Shown: one piece after another, positions 1-5,103 of the stretch
Layout: each line of letters opens with the position of its first letter
Position numbering within the stretch: position 1 is the first letter of the stretch
Assembly (NCBI GenBank): GCA_905479545.1
Contig: CAJQNE010000211.1
Span: 1 to 5,103 of the forward strand
DNA: 5,103 nucleotides
Source: an uncultured Gammaproteobacteria bacterium
Lineage (GTDB): Bacteria; Pseudomonadota; Gammaproteobacteria; CAJQNE01
Direction of reading: 5' to 3'
Notes under the pieces: generated by a model
The model's database searches: none
What the model saw: the letters and a program-made list of their open reading frames with translations, nothing else
Told to the model about the DNA's origin: nothing
Position numbers and translations under genes: made by a program

Positions 1-60
1 AATTAGCAACCGACAAAACTGCAGAGCGAATTACCCCCCCTGCTGCTTAATTGGGCAAAT

Positions 61-88
61 TCAGCCGGTACCATTCGGTACCGGCTGA
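61..88 (-). terminator. Perfect hairpin, probable terminator of the HMGR-VOC transcript
   Basis: Arms 61-72 (TCAGCCGGTACC) and 77-88 (GGTACCGGCTGA) are exact reverse complements, giving a 12-bp stem with a 4-nt loop. It begins 3 nt past the VOC stop codon read on the minus strand. Downstream on that strand comes only a short run (ATTTGCCC), so the U-tract is poor. Its position suggests intrinsic termination or 3'-end protection of the mRNA. The weak U-tract keeps termination as an inference. Confidence 0.6.
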
Positions 89-91
89 TCG

Positions 92-568
92 CTACTGATC
101 CATTGTCGTCATACGCTGCTGAATTTCAGCGACCGACAACCGTTCGACTCGCTTAGAGACTACCCAGCCATGACCCCAGGCATCGGTAATTTCACCCGAG
201 CGATCACCATGAAACTGATCTTCCACTTCTTTAGTAACCGTTGCTCCCGCAGCAACGGCTCGCTTTACGGTTTCGTCAGGGTCATCAACGTACACCACGA
301 ACTTCACGGCCGTACCGCCAAAAAGTTTCGGTGGGTGGGCATTCATTTCGGGAAACGGATCTGAAATCATGATCACCGCGCCGCCGCGCAGCGGGTCACC
401 GAACTGCAACTCACAATGGCCTATTCTGCCGTCCGGCATCGGGAACCGCATACGCTCGGTTGCACCCAATACTTCGCAATAAAATGCTGCTGCCTTGTCG
501 GTGTCCTCAACGCAAAGATAGGCACAGACTTGAGGGTATTCGACTATTTCTGAATTTTTCTCACTCAT
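92..568 (-). CDS. VOC-superfamily (glyoxalase/bleomycin resistance/PhnB-like) protein
   Basis: This 158-residue protein has the length and layout of a single-chain vicinal oxygen chelate protein with two beta-alpha-beta-beta-beta modules. Module 1 is about residues 13-70 (AYLCVEDTDKAAAFYCEVLGA, then GHCELQFGD). Module 2 is about 86-140 (VKFVVYVDDPDETVKRAVAAGA, then FHGDRSGEITDAWGHGWVV). The GDRSG...D..GH.W segment and the tail LSVAEIQQRM are typical of the PhnB-like/YdxH-like branch. H51, E53 and E126 are possible metal ligands, but the first-strand position has C15 rather than a clear His, so activity and metal use cannot be assigned. The start is supported by AAGGAG at 582-577, 8 nt upstream. 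It lies 37 nt downstream of the HMG-CoA reductase stop on the same strand, so co-transcription is likely. The substrate is unknown; this fold includes lyases, dioxygenases, epimerases and drug-binding proteins. Confidence 0.88.
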   Translation of the reverse strand: MSEKNSEIVEYPQVCAYLCVEDTDKAAAFYCEVLGATERMRFPMPDGRIGHCELQFGDPLRGGAVIMISDPFPEMNAHPPKLFGGTAVKFVVYVDDPDETVKRAVAAGATVTKEVEDQFHGDRSGEITDAWGHGWVVSKRVERLSVAEIQQRMTTMDQ

Positions 569-605
569 TACATCCTCTCCTTTTCAAAATATAATCAATT
601 CACGC

Positions 606-1805
606 TTACAGTTTATTCCGCCCCAGACTATCGTGGCTGGAGACCCATTCATCGCTGGTAATCGCACTGGCCAATGATATATCCCCTGCGAGCACAGTCG
701 CAGCAACAATTTCGGCCAGCTTCTTCGCCGAGCCCTCACCCTCACAACCTAACAACTGCAAGCATTCCCGCTGTGTAGGTAATTTTGTGCCGCCACCATG
801 AGTAGCGCAGATGACTGACGGCAGCGTGACTGAGTAATACAGATCGCCATTTTCGGCCAGATCCATAAAGGTAATACCGGTGTGCGACTCAACCACATTG
901 GCCTCATCCTGGCCGGTAGCAATAAACATCGCGGTAATGCCATTAGCAGAATGCGGACCGTTGTAAGCAGTGCCTGCCAGCACGCCACCGATCATGGCCC
1001 GTTGCCGCATACGGAATACATCTTTGGTTTCAGCCCGGGTAAGGCGTCGCATTACTTCAGCAGGAATCGTTACTTCGGCGATGACCCGTTTGCCGCGGCT
1101 ATGCAGCAAATTAATGTGCGAGTGTTTTTTGTCAGTTTCGATACCGCCGGAAAGCTGCATATGTAGAAAGCCAGGCGGGTAGTTTTCGGCGATCCACAGC
1201 ATTGCAGCACGGGCAGCTTTGCCGGTCATATTCTGCCCCGCCGCATCGCCGGTGCCGAAGTTCATTCGGGTATAAACCATTCTCGCCACCGGCCAGCGCT
1301 GAATTTCCTTTAGCTTGCCAATGCTGGTTGTTGCTTCGGCGGCCGCCGCTATGGCGGCAAAGTTATTGTCGAGCCATTGGCAAAAATCGCGGGCGGCGCG
1401 GGCATCAGTACATTCAAACAAGGGCGCACGCTGCATTACATCATCCACAACCGTGACTTTCACGCCGCCGCTTTCAGACAGCAGCCGCATGCCCCGGCTG
1501 TAAGACGCTACCAGCGTGCCTTCGGTGGTAGCCATCGGCACATAAAACCAGCCCTTGGCGTGCTCACCATTAATCAGGCAAGGCCCGGCGACGCCGAGTG
1601 GCATTTGCACCACGCCGATGAAGTTTTCGATATTGCCGACAAAATCCTCGGGCCGTGTGCTGTACCCGGCGGTATGCGTTAACGCCGCACCCGTTTGCTG
1701 GTGGAGAAACTTGCGGCGTGTTTCCGCAGCTGACTCACTGTAATCGTCACTTTTCTGACGAGGTATCGAACGCCTTTCACCGGGATCTTTTGTGGGCATC
1801 ACCAT
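606..1805 (-). CDS. Hydroxymethylglutaryl-CoA reductase, class I type
   Basis: This predicted soluble 399-residue enzyme should reduce HMG-CoA to mevalonate with two NADPH. It lacks the membrane domain of eukaryotic enzymes. Class I landmarks appear in order: ENFIGVVQMPLGVAGP (60-75); ATTEGTLVAS with catalytic E95 (92-101); the cofactor-loop motif GDAAGQNM (186-193); TDKK with catalytic K226 (224-227); ATGQD with catalytic D300 (296-300); GGGTKLPTQ (337-345); and VSSH with catalytic H391 near the C-terminus. All four catalytic residues known from human HMGR (Glu, Lys, Asp, His) are present. The SGN preceding TDKK in many class I enzymes reads SGG here (219-221). It does not resemble the class II Pseudomonas mevalonii degradative enzyme (motif DAMGANT). 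There are two possible starts: ATG at 1805, with AGGAA only 3-4 nt upstream, or ATG at 1799, with about 9-10 nt. The second spacing is as good or better; the difference is two residues. It is first gene of a likely operon with the VOC protein. Confidence 0.95.
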   Translation of the reverse strand: MVMPTKDPGERRSIPRQKSDDYSESAAETRRKFLHQQTGAALTHTAGYSTRPEDFVGNIENFIGVVQMPLGVAGPCLINGEHAKGWFYVPMATTEGTLVASYSRGMRLLSESGGVKVTVVDDVMQRAPLFECTDARAARDFCQWLDNNFAAIAAAAEATTSIGKLKEIQRWPVARMVYTRMNFGTGDAAGQNMTGKAARAAMLWIAENYPPGFLHMQLSGGIETDKKHSHINLLHSRGKRVIAEVTIPAEVMRRLTRAETKDVFRMRQRAMIGGVLAGTAYNGPHSANGITAMFIATGQDEANVVESHTGITFMDLAENGDLYYSVTLPSVICATHGGGTKLPTQRECLQLLGCEGEGSAKKLAEIVAATVLAGDISLASAITSDEWVSSHDSLGRNKL

Positions 1806-2023
1806 CAGTTCCTGCCTATGTAGGGAATCACCAATTTAGCACAGGCGGGAGGCTACTGATGACAGCTGAACTCGTTACCTCTTAGCGAAAGGAAACGTCA
1901 ATAAACACTATTATTATTGACCTGATATGCGGCTCTGAAATTAACCCTCCACAGGCCGGAAAATATTTCTACCTTAAGTTCGGCTTCAGCTTTTAGTTAC
2001 CTGAATCGACATTTAACTCTGAC

Positions 2024-2033
2024 CGACCGGTCG
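2024..2033. promoter_or_regulatory. Palindrome CGACCGGTCG, candidate operator
   Basis: CGACCGGTCG is a perfect 10-bp inverted repeat without a spacer. It is preceded by a second copy of GACC (2021-2024), giving GACCGACCGGTC, and is followed by a T-rich stretch. It lies 16 nt upstream of the candidate -35 box TTTACA of the repeat-protein gene. Short GC-rich palindromes of this type often serve as dimeric repressor sites, for example for TetR-family proteins. No regulator is encoded nearby, so this is an inference from symmetry and position only. Confidence 0.3.
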
Positions 2034-2048
2034 CCGTTTTTATTATTC

Positions 2049-2078
2049 TTTACAGCGGCTTAGAAAAATTGGTATGCA
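2049..2078 (+). promoter_or_regulatory. Candidate sigma70 promoter for the repeat-protein gene
   Basis: TTTACA (2049-2054, five of six matches to TTGACA) is followed after 18 nt by TATGCA (2073-2078, three of six matches to TATAAT). Transcription would start about 85 nt before the ATG. An alternative nearer the gene is TCGACA (2118-2123) with an 18-nt spacer to ATTAAT (2142-2147), giving a leader of about 18 nt. Both are below consensus and only one may be real. Confidence 0.3.
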
Positions 2079-2160
2079 CAATGCATTACATGGAATGCAG
2101 CCATCTCAAAAAGTGGCTCGACACTTCAAGGCAATAACGCCATTAATACAGGAATTTATC

Positions 2161-2165
2161 AGGAG
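2161..2165 (+). promoter_or_regulatory. Ribosome binding site AGGAG
   Basis: AGGAG ends 6 nt before the ATG at 2172. This is near-ideal spacing. It fixes the start of the repeat protein and shows that a gene of otherwise unrecognised family is built to be translated. Confidence 0.85.
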
Positions 2166-2171
2166 AACACC

Positions 2172-2243
2172 ATGAGCCGTATTCACAGTTACTCCTCGGC
2201 CCTAGTCGTCGCTTTGGCGCTCGGCAGCCTACCGGTTTCTGCA
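2172..2243 (+). other. Signal peptide of the repeat protein
   Basis: Codons 1-24 encode a single Arg near the N-terminus, a hydrophobic core of about 13 residues (10-22), and the small-residue motif V-S-A just before Gln25. This fits signal peptidase I cleavage. The absence of Cys at +1 argues against a lipoprotein, and the absence of an RR motif argues against Tat export. Confidence 0.8.
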
Positions 2244-3254
2244 CAAAACGATTCCGGGGTTTCAGCCACTACTAATGCAGCGGGGAGCGGCACGCTCTTG
2301 GGGAACCAGAGCAGTCAGGGTAGCACTGGCGGCATCGATGGCAATTCATCGCTCTCAGCATCGGGTACTTCGGACACGGGTACTTCTGACAGTGTAGCGG
2401 CCCCTGATTCAAGTTCCGCCTCATCGGACGGAGACGGTCGCGACTCATCACTCAGGAATGGTGGACGTGACAACAACACACTGAATGACAATCGCGGTAC
2501 AGCGCCGTTAAATGATAATAGCGACACATCATCGCTGAATGGCAATCGCGATACCTCACCGCTAAACGATAATCGCAACACCTCACCGCTGAATAGCAAT
2601 CGCGGTACATCGCCGCTCAATGATGATCGCAATCAGGGTACAACGACGCTAGACAATGATCGCGACGCATTACTGCTGAATGACAATCTCGGTACATCGC
2701 CGCTGAATAATAACCGCGACATACCACCGCTGAATGACAATCGCCGTACATCGCCGCTTAATGATAATCGCAACACTCCCGCGCTAAACAGAAGTCGCGG
2801 TACATCGCCGTCAAATGGCACAGTGCCTACTGCTCCGTCTGACGACGCTACGACGAATCTCAGACCGAGCTCGACCGATGGGATCGACATCGATGTTGTG
2901 CCAGCCAATGCAATGGAAAATTTGGATGGTGACTCGCCATTCGAGAACAATGCTCCGGGCGTAATAATTGGTATTGACTCAGTGCCTGACGCCGACCAGC
3001 CGGAAATCATCGATACAGAAAGTGCCGCCAGCTCCGGTTTAAAGCTAAATTCAGGTATAGACCTGGACCTCAATTCGAACCTCAACTCAGAGACTGATGT
3101 CGAGAACGACAGCGGGTTCATGGATGAGATCGATTCTGACGACGACATGATTGAAAGCGAGCCGATGACGGAGGAAGACAGCAGTGATGCGAGCGGCAGC
3201 CTATCAACCCGCACTGAGATAGAGGCTGAAGCAAACACATCAAACAACCAGTAA
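2172..3254 (+). CDS. Exported, acidic, repeat-rich protein of unknown function
   Basis: I do not recognise this 360-residue protein. Residues 1-24 form a Sec-type signal peptide: a short polar start, the hydrophobic stretch ALVVALALGSLPV, and a VSA cleavage site before Q25. No lipobox is present. Residues 25-92 are low-complexity Ser/Gly/Thr/Asp. Residues 104-213 are twelve tandem units, consensus LNDNRGTSP; eleven are nine residues long and the sixth has eleven. Residues 214-290 are less repetitive and include the more hydrophobic patch GVIIGIDSV (263-271). Residues 291-360 are strongly acidic (DLDLNSNLN, then DEIDSDDDMIESEP, then TEEDSSD). No cysteine, transmembrane anchor, LPXTG-type sorting signal or obvious C-terminal beta-barrel strand is visible, so it is probably periplasmic or secreted and largely disordered. 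Asn/Asp at unit positions 2-4 might bind cations, but the units lack the RTX consensus GGxGxD. A strong AGGAG and no downstream partner on its strand suggest a monocistronic gene. Confidence 0.85.
   Translation: MSRIHSYSSALVVALALGSLPVSAQNDSGVSATTNAAGSGTLLGNQSSQGSTGGIDGNSSLSASGTSDTGTSDSVAAPDSSSASSDGDGRDSSLRNGGRDNNTLNDNRGTAPLNDNSDTSSLNGNRDTSPLNDNRNTSPLNSNRGTSPLNDDRNQGTTTLDNDRDALLLNDNLGTSPLNNNRDIPPLNDNRRTSPLNDNRNTPALNRSRGTSPSNGTVPTAPSDDATTNLRPSSTDGIDIDVVPANAMENLDGDSPFENNAPGVIIGIDSVPDADQPEIIDTESAASSGLKLNSGIDLDLNSNLNSETDVENDSGFMDEIDSDDDMIESEPMTEEDSSDASGSLSTRTEIEAEANTSNNQ
2481..2810 (+). repeat. Twelve in-frame tandem 27-bp units (nonapeptide LNDNRGTSP)
   Basis: Units begin at 2481, 2508, 2535, 2562, 2589, 2616 (33 bp), 2649, 2676, 2703, 2730, 2757 and 2784. 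Each starts with a Leu codon, and nearly all follow with Asn (AAT/AAC). Units 1 (2481) and 8 (2676) differ at only 2 of 27 bases. Units 5, 8 and 12 end in the same 12 bases, GGTACATCGCCG. Every length change is a multiple of three, so the frame is preserved. A degenerate thirteenth unit (LRNGGRDNNT) may precede the array at residues 94-103. Confidence 0.93.
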
Positions 3255-3292
3255 ACCCTGCGACCGATCTTCAAACCGGCTGAACTGCTGGT

Positions 3293-3325
3293 AAAAAGCC
3301 CCTCTGACGACCTGTCAGAGGGGCT
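3293..3325 (-). terminator. Intrinsic terminator of the SDR gene, possibly bidirectional
   Basis: Arms 3297-3308 (AGCCCCTCTGAC) and 3314-3325 (GTCAGAGGGGCT) are exact complements, giving a 12-bp stem and 5-nt loop. The AAAAA at 3293-3297 becomes a U-run directly after the stem on the minus strand, which is the canonical form for the SDR gene. On the plus strand the stem is followed by AGTTGATTTA, a poor U-tract. It lies 42 nt past the stop of the repeat protein, so it may also stop that transcript less efficiently. Confidence 0.88.
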
Positions 3326-3341
3326 AGTTGATTTAGTACGA

Positions 3342-3362
3342 GTTACCCGGTACCCGGATAAC
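3342..3362 (-). repeat. Small inverted repeat in the SDR 3' region
   Basis: GTTACCCGG (3342-3350) faces CCGGATAAC (3354-3362) across a 3-nt loop. Eight of nine pairs match. The mismatch is C-A on the plus strand but becomes a G-U wobble in RNA made from the minus strand, so the structure is better in the SDR transcript. It sits between the SDR stop and the terminator and could be a 3' stabilising stem. Confidence 0.45.
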
Positions 3363-3380
3363 AGAAATTACTGCGCCGCG

Positions 3381-3414
3381 CCGCGCCCCCGGAAACGTCC
3401 GCGACCGGGCGCGG
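3381..3414 (-). repeat. GC-rich imperfect hairpin just past the SDR stop codon
   Basis: CCGCGCCC (3381-3388) pairs with GGGCGCGG (3407-3414). The stem can extend by GG (3391-3392) with CC (3405-3406) if two C residues bulge out, leaving a loop of about 12 nt. The left arm overlaps a run of GCGCC units starting near 3374. It begins 8 nt after the SDR stop on the minus strand. No T-run follows, so it is not a terminator by itself. A REP-like element or an mRNA 3' stem is possible. Confidence 0.4.
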
Positions 3415-3422
3415 GTTAACGA

Positions 3423-4199
3423 CTATTTCTCCATCGTCTTCCGCGAAATTTTCAGCATCATTTTGCGTGGCACCAGCGGCACCAGCCAATTCATCATCAC
3501 GCTGTACTTGGCTTCATTGATGTCCATTAGCTTGCCATCCAGCATCGACTGATAGCCGGATTCAGCGACTTCCCGCGAACCGGTCATTTTCATCTTAAAT
3601 GCCTGAGCCCCTTCCAGATCGGCAGCGTCCATAAAGCCACTTTTGGTCGGGCCGGGACAGAGCACCGTTACCGTTACACCAGAATCACGCAGCTCTTCCG
3701 CCAGCGCCTGTGAAAACGAGTTCACATAGGCTTTAGTGGCGTAATAAACCGCCTGCAACGGACCGGGAATAAAACCCGCGGTTGAGCCGATGTTCAGTAT
3801 TTTGCCCTTGCCCTGCTTAACCATCTGGTTGGCGTACAAATGCGAAAACTCGGTTAGCGCCCGGATGTTCAGGTCGATCATCGACATTTCTTTGTTCAGG
3901 TCTCGTTCAACAAACTTACCGTGGCCACCAAAGCCGGCATTATTAATCAGCACTTCAATCTCTATGCCAGCAGCCTCAGTCGCATCAAAAACCATCTGTG
4001 CGGCCGTGTGGTCAGTTAAGTCGGCCACCAGCACGACTACTGAAACCTTATGCTTTTCCTCCAATTCAGCTTTTAACGCTTCCAACTCGTCGCCGCTGCG
4101 GGCAACCACCACCATGTCGCCACCGTGGCTAGCGTGTATTTTGGCAAATTCACGGCCGATACCGCTGGATGCGCCGGTTATTAGAGCGGTGTTTTTCAT
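3423..4199 (-). CDS. Classical short-chain dehydrogenase/reductase (DltE/COG0300-like)
   Basis: From the chosen start this is a 258-residue soluble NAD(P)-dependent oxidoreductase of usual SDR length. The Rossmann motif TGASSGIG is at 8-15, with R34 after the second strand (VVARS), which favours NADP. ADLTD, with D60 in the adenine pocket, is at 59-63, and NNAG is at 86-89. The catalytic tetrad is N111, S139, Y152 and K156 (Y-x-x-x-K within YYATK), and CPGPTKSGF follows at 181-189. The C-terminus is basic (PRKMMLKISRKTMEK) with a hydrophobic stretch before it (about 232-243), so loose membrane association is possible. The frame is open to an ATG at 4238, but the start at 4199 has GGAG at 4209-4206 with 6-nt spacing and places the Rossmann motif where SDRs normally have it. 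The substrate cannot be read from sequence; acyl, steroid or keto substrates are all possible. It is divergent from thrB. Confidence 0.92.
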   Translation of the reverse strand: MKNTALITGASSGIGREFAKIHASHGGDMVVVARSGDELEALKAELEEKHKVSVVVLVADLTDHTAAQMVFDATEAAGIEIEVLINNAGFGGHGKFVERDLNKEMSMIDLNIRALTEFSHLYANQMVKQGKGKILNIGSTAGFIPGPLQAVYYATKAYVNSFSQALAEELRDSGVTVTVLCPGPTKSGFMDAADLEGAQAFKMKMTGSREVAESGYQSMLDGKLMDINEAKYSVMMNWLVPLVPRKMMLKISRKTMEK

Positions 4200-4205
4200 G
4201 CTGTT

Positions 4206-4209
4206 CTCC
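4206..4209 (-). promoter_or_regulatory. Ribosome binding site deciding the SDR start
   Basis: Read on the minus strand this is GGAG, followed by AACAGC and the ATG at 4199. The 6-nt spacing is good. Nothing comparable was identified for the ATG at 4238, so the 13-residue N-terminal extension is probably not translated. Confidence 0.75.
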
Positions 4210-4275
4210 GAGTCAATCAATGCGAATGTGTGGCGCATTTAAGCACAGTGCACCACGGCAGTAATTGGTTGAATT

Positions 4276-4303
4276 TTGAGCCGCTGCCGCGTTCCGGTAT
4301 TGT
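4276..4303 (+). promoter_or_regulatory. Candidate sigma70 promoter for thrB
   Basis: TTGAGC (4276-4281, four of six matches) and TATTGT (4298-4303, four of six matches) are separated by 16 nt. Transcription would start near 4310, giving a leader of about 25 nt before the ATG at 4335. The 135-nt gap between the divergent starts of the SDR and thrB must hold both promoters. No clear minus-strand pair was found. Confidence 0.35.
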
Positions 4304-4334
4304 TGCGGCCTGATCCCATAAGCTGTTGATAAAA

Positions 4335-5103
4335 ATGTCTGTTTTCACCCCGGTCAATACCGCAGAAGTAACCGCGTTTCTTAAGGAATACCCCGTTGGC
4401 GAGTTACTGAGCTTTGAGGGAATTAGTGCCGGTATTGAAAACAGTAACTTCTTTGTAAACACCCGCGATGGCCGCTGGGTAATGACTATTTTCGAAACAG
4501 TAGGTGCTAACGAGCTACCGTTCTGCCTCGGTCTTACCGGCCACCTTGCCGCCTCTGGCGTGCCGAGCCCCGCCCCGATAAAGAACAGGGACGGGCAGGT
4601 ATTCGGTTGGCTTAAAGGCAAACCGGCAGCGCTGGTGCAGCGATTGGATGGTCGCGAACTCGAAGCCAGCACCCCGAAGCAGCTAGCCGCCATCGGCACC
4701 GTGCTAGCCGACCTGCACCAAGCCGCAATGGACTTTGATCTGCACCGCGAAAATACCCGCGGCCCGGAGTGGTGGAATGCCATTATTCCTACCGTGCTAC
4801 CGAAGCTGAGCGAAGCCGATGCCAAACTTCTGCGGGACGAGCAGCAGAGCCAAACCAGCTTCGACCGCAGCGATCTACCCGAAGGTGTCGCCCACGCCGA
4901 CTTATTCCGTGACAACGCGCTATTCAACGACGGCAAACTCGCCGGACTGATCGATTTCTACTATGCCTGCAACGACGCCTTGCTGTACGACGTAGCCGTT
5001 ACCGTGAATGATTGGTGCCGCCGCGACGACAACAGTATCGATCAGGCTGCCGCCAAAAGCCTGCTCGATGCCTACCATGACCGTCGCCCGCTACTACCGA
5101 GCG
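4335..5103 (+). CDS. thrB: Homoserine kinase, APH-like type (3' end cut by window edge)
   Basis: This enzyme phosphorylates L-homoserine with ATP, the step before threonine synthase, in the cytoplasm. The visible 256 codons run off the window; the family is about 316 residues, so roughly 60 are missing. The N-terminus MSVFTPVNTAEVTAFL matches the Pseudomonas-type ThrB, which is a protein-kinase-like phosphotransferase rather than the GHMP-type ThrB of Escherichia coli. Visible landmarks are GIENSNFFV (33-41), the kinase-like catalytic loop HADLFRDN with D189 and N194 (187-194), the Mg-binding IDF with D207 (206-208), and YDVAVTVNDWC (218-228). The ATG is chosen because it reproduces the family N-terminus. 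An in-frame TGA at 4311-4313 limits extension; TTG at 4326 is the only other nearby option. No good Shine-Dalgarno precedes the ATG (upstream bases are GTTGATAAAA), which is unlike its neighbours. Confidence 0.94.
   Translation, partial: MSVFTPVNTAEVTAFLKEYPVGELLSFEGISAGIENSNFFVNTRDGRWVMTIFETVGANELPFCLGLTGHLAASGVPSPAPIKNRDGQVFGWLKGKPAALVQRLDGRELEASTPKQLAAIGTVLADLHQAAMDFDLHRENTRGPEWWNAIIPTVLPKLSEADAKLLRDEQQSQTSFDRSDLPEGVAHADLFRDNALFNDGKLAGLIDFYYACNDALLYDVAVTVNDWCRRDDNSIDQAAAKSLLDAYHDRRPLLPS

Larger units (their letters stand above)
1806..2171. other. Divergent intergenic region, 366 nt, no gene seen
   Basis: This lies between the starts of the HMG-CoA reductase (minus) and the repeat protein (plus), so it should hold both promoters. 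I find no convincing coding frame and no RNA gene. Contents are the palindrome at 2024-2033 followed by a T-rich run, candidate plus-strand promoters at 2049-2078 and 2118-2147, and an AT-rich patch at about 1900-1920. On the minus strand that patch gives TTGACG (-35-like) and AATAAT-like (-10-like) words, but I could not pair them convincingly into one promoter for the reductase. Confidence 0.6.

Noticed and set aside
882..1885. Several plus-strand open frames inside the HMG-CoA reductase gene
   Set aside because: They are short, overlapping in several frames, lack family motifs, and lie opposite a full set of reductase motifs.
2481..2810. CRISPR array
   Set aside because: The 27-bp units are directly adjacent with no unique spacers, are in frame in a coding sequence and vary at codon positions like a protein repeat.
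2481..2810. RTX calcium-binding nonapeptide repeats
   Set aside because: The nine-residue period matches, but the units lack the glycine-rich GGxGxD consensus.
2315..3274. Two long minus-strand open frames (2315-2632 and 2633-3274) opposite the repeat protein
   Set aside because: They lie in one frame separated by a single stop and encode Ser/Phe/Arg-rich repeats that are simply the complement of the plus-strand 27-bp units. The plus strand has the ribosome site and signal peptide.
4200..4238. Upstream ATG extending the SDR by 13 residues
   Set aside because: The ATG at 4199 has a well-spaced GGAG and places TGASSGIG at residues 8-15 as usual; the extension (MRHTFALIDSENS) does not look like SDR sequence.
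3790..4242. Plus-strand 150-residue open frame inside the SDR gene
   Set aside because: It is the antisense of a complete SDR with all catalytic motifs, and its product shows no recognisable domain.
4217..4936. 239-residue minus-strand open frame covering the thrB 5' end
   Set aside because: The plus strand encodes a clear homoserine kinase here. The minus frame is Ser/Arg/Leu-rich with no recognisable motif, and it also overlaps the divergent promoter region.

Overview
The window looks like a chromosomal stretch from a gammaproteobacterium, possibly a marine Pseudomonas/Cellvibrio-type lineage. The main reason is a homoserine kinase of the aminoglycoside-phosphotransferase-like type that opens MSVFTP and carries ENSNFF and HADLFRDN, close to the Pseudomonas ThrB sequence as I remember it. 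Shine-Dalgarno sites are clear for most genes, coding density is bacterial, and base composition is moderately GC-rich. The lineage is inferred from memory of families; no search was run.

Layout, left to right. (1) A minus-strand pair at 92-1805: a class I-type HMG-CoA reductase is transcribed first, then, 37 nt later, a small VOC-fold (glyoxalase/PhnB-like) protein. The pair ends in a perfect 12-bp hairpin at 61-88. (2) A 366-nt gene-free divergent intergenic region (1806-2171) with a 10-bp perfect palindrome and candidate promoters. (3) A plus-strand gene (2172-3254) for an exported, acidic, low-complexity 360-residue protein with twelve tandem units of about nine residues, consensus LNDNRGTSP. 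I recognise no family. (4) A convergent gap (3255-3422) with three consecutive hairpins. The last has its U-tract on the minus strand, so it is the terminator of the next gene and possibly shared. (5) A minus-strand classical short-chain dehydrogenase (3423-4199), whose better start is 39 nt inside the longest open frame. (6) A divergent promoter region, then plus-strand thrB (4335 to the window edge), truncated at about 256 of roughly 316 residues.

How the genes fit together. HMG-CoA reductase makes mevalonate, and no other mevalonate-pathway gene is visible here. The VOC protein is probably co-transcribed with it, but its substrate is unknown. ThrB belongs to threonine biosynthesis and is probably unrelated to its neighbours. 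The most unusual item is the repeat protein: its 27-bp DNA units fall into subtypes that alternate at the 3' end, which suggests expansion by block duplication. No CRISPR array, insertion sequence, tRNA, rRNA or phage gene was seen.
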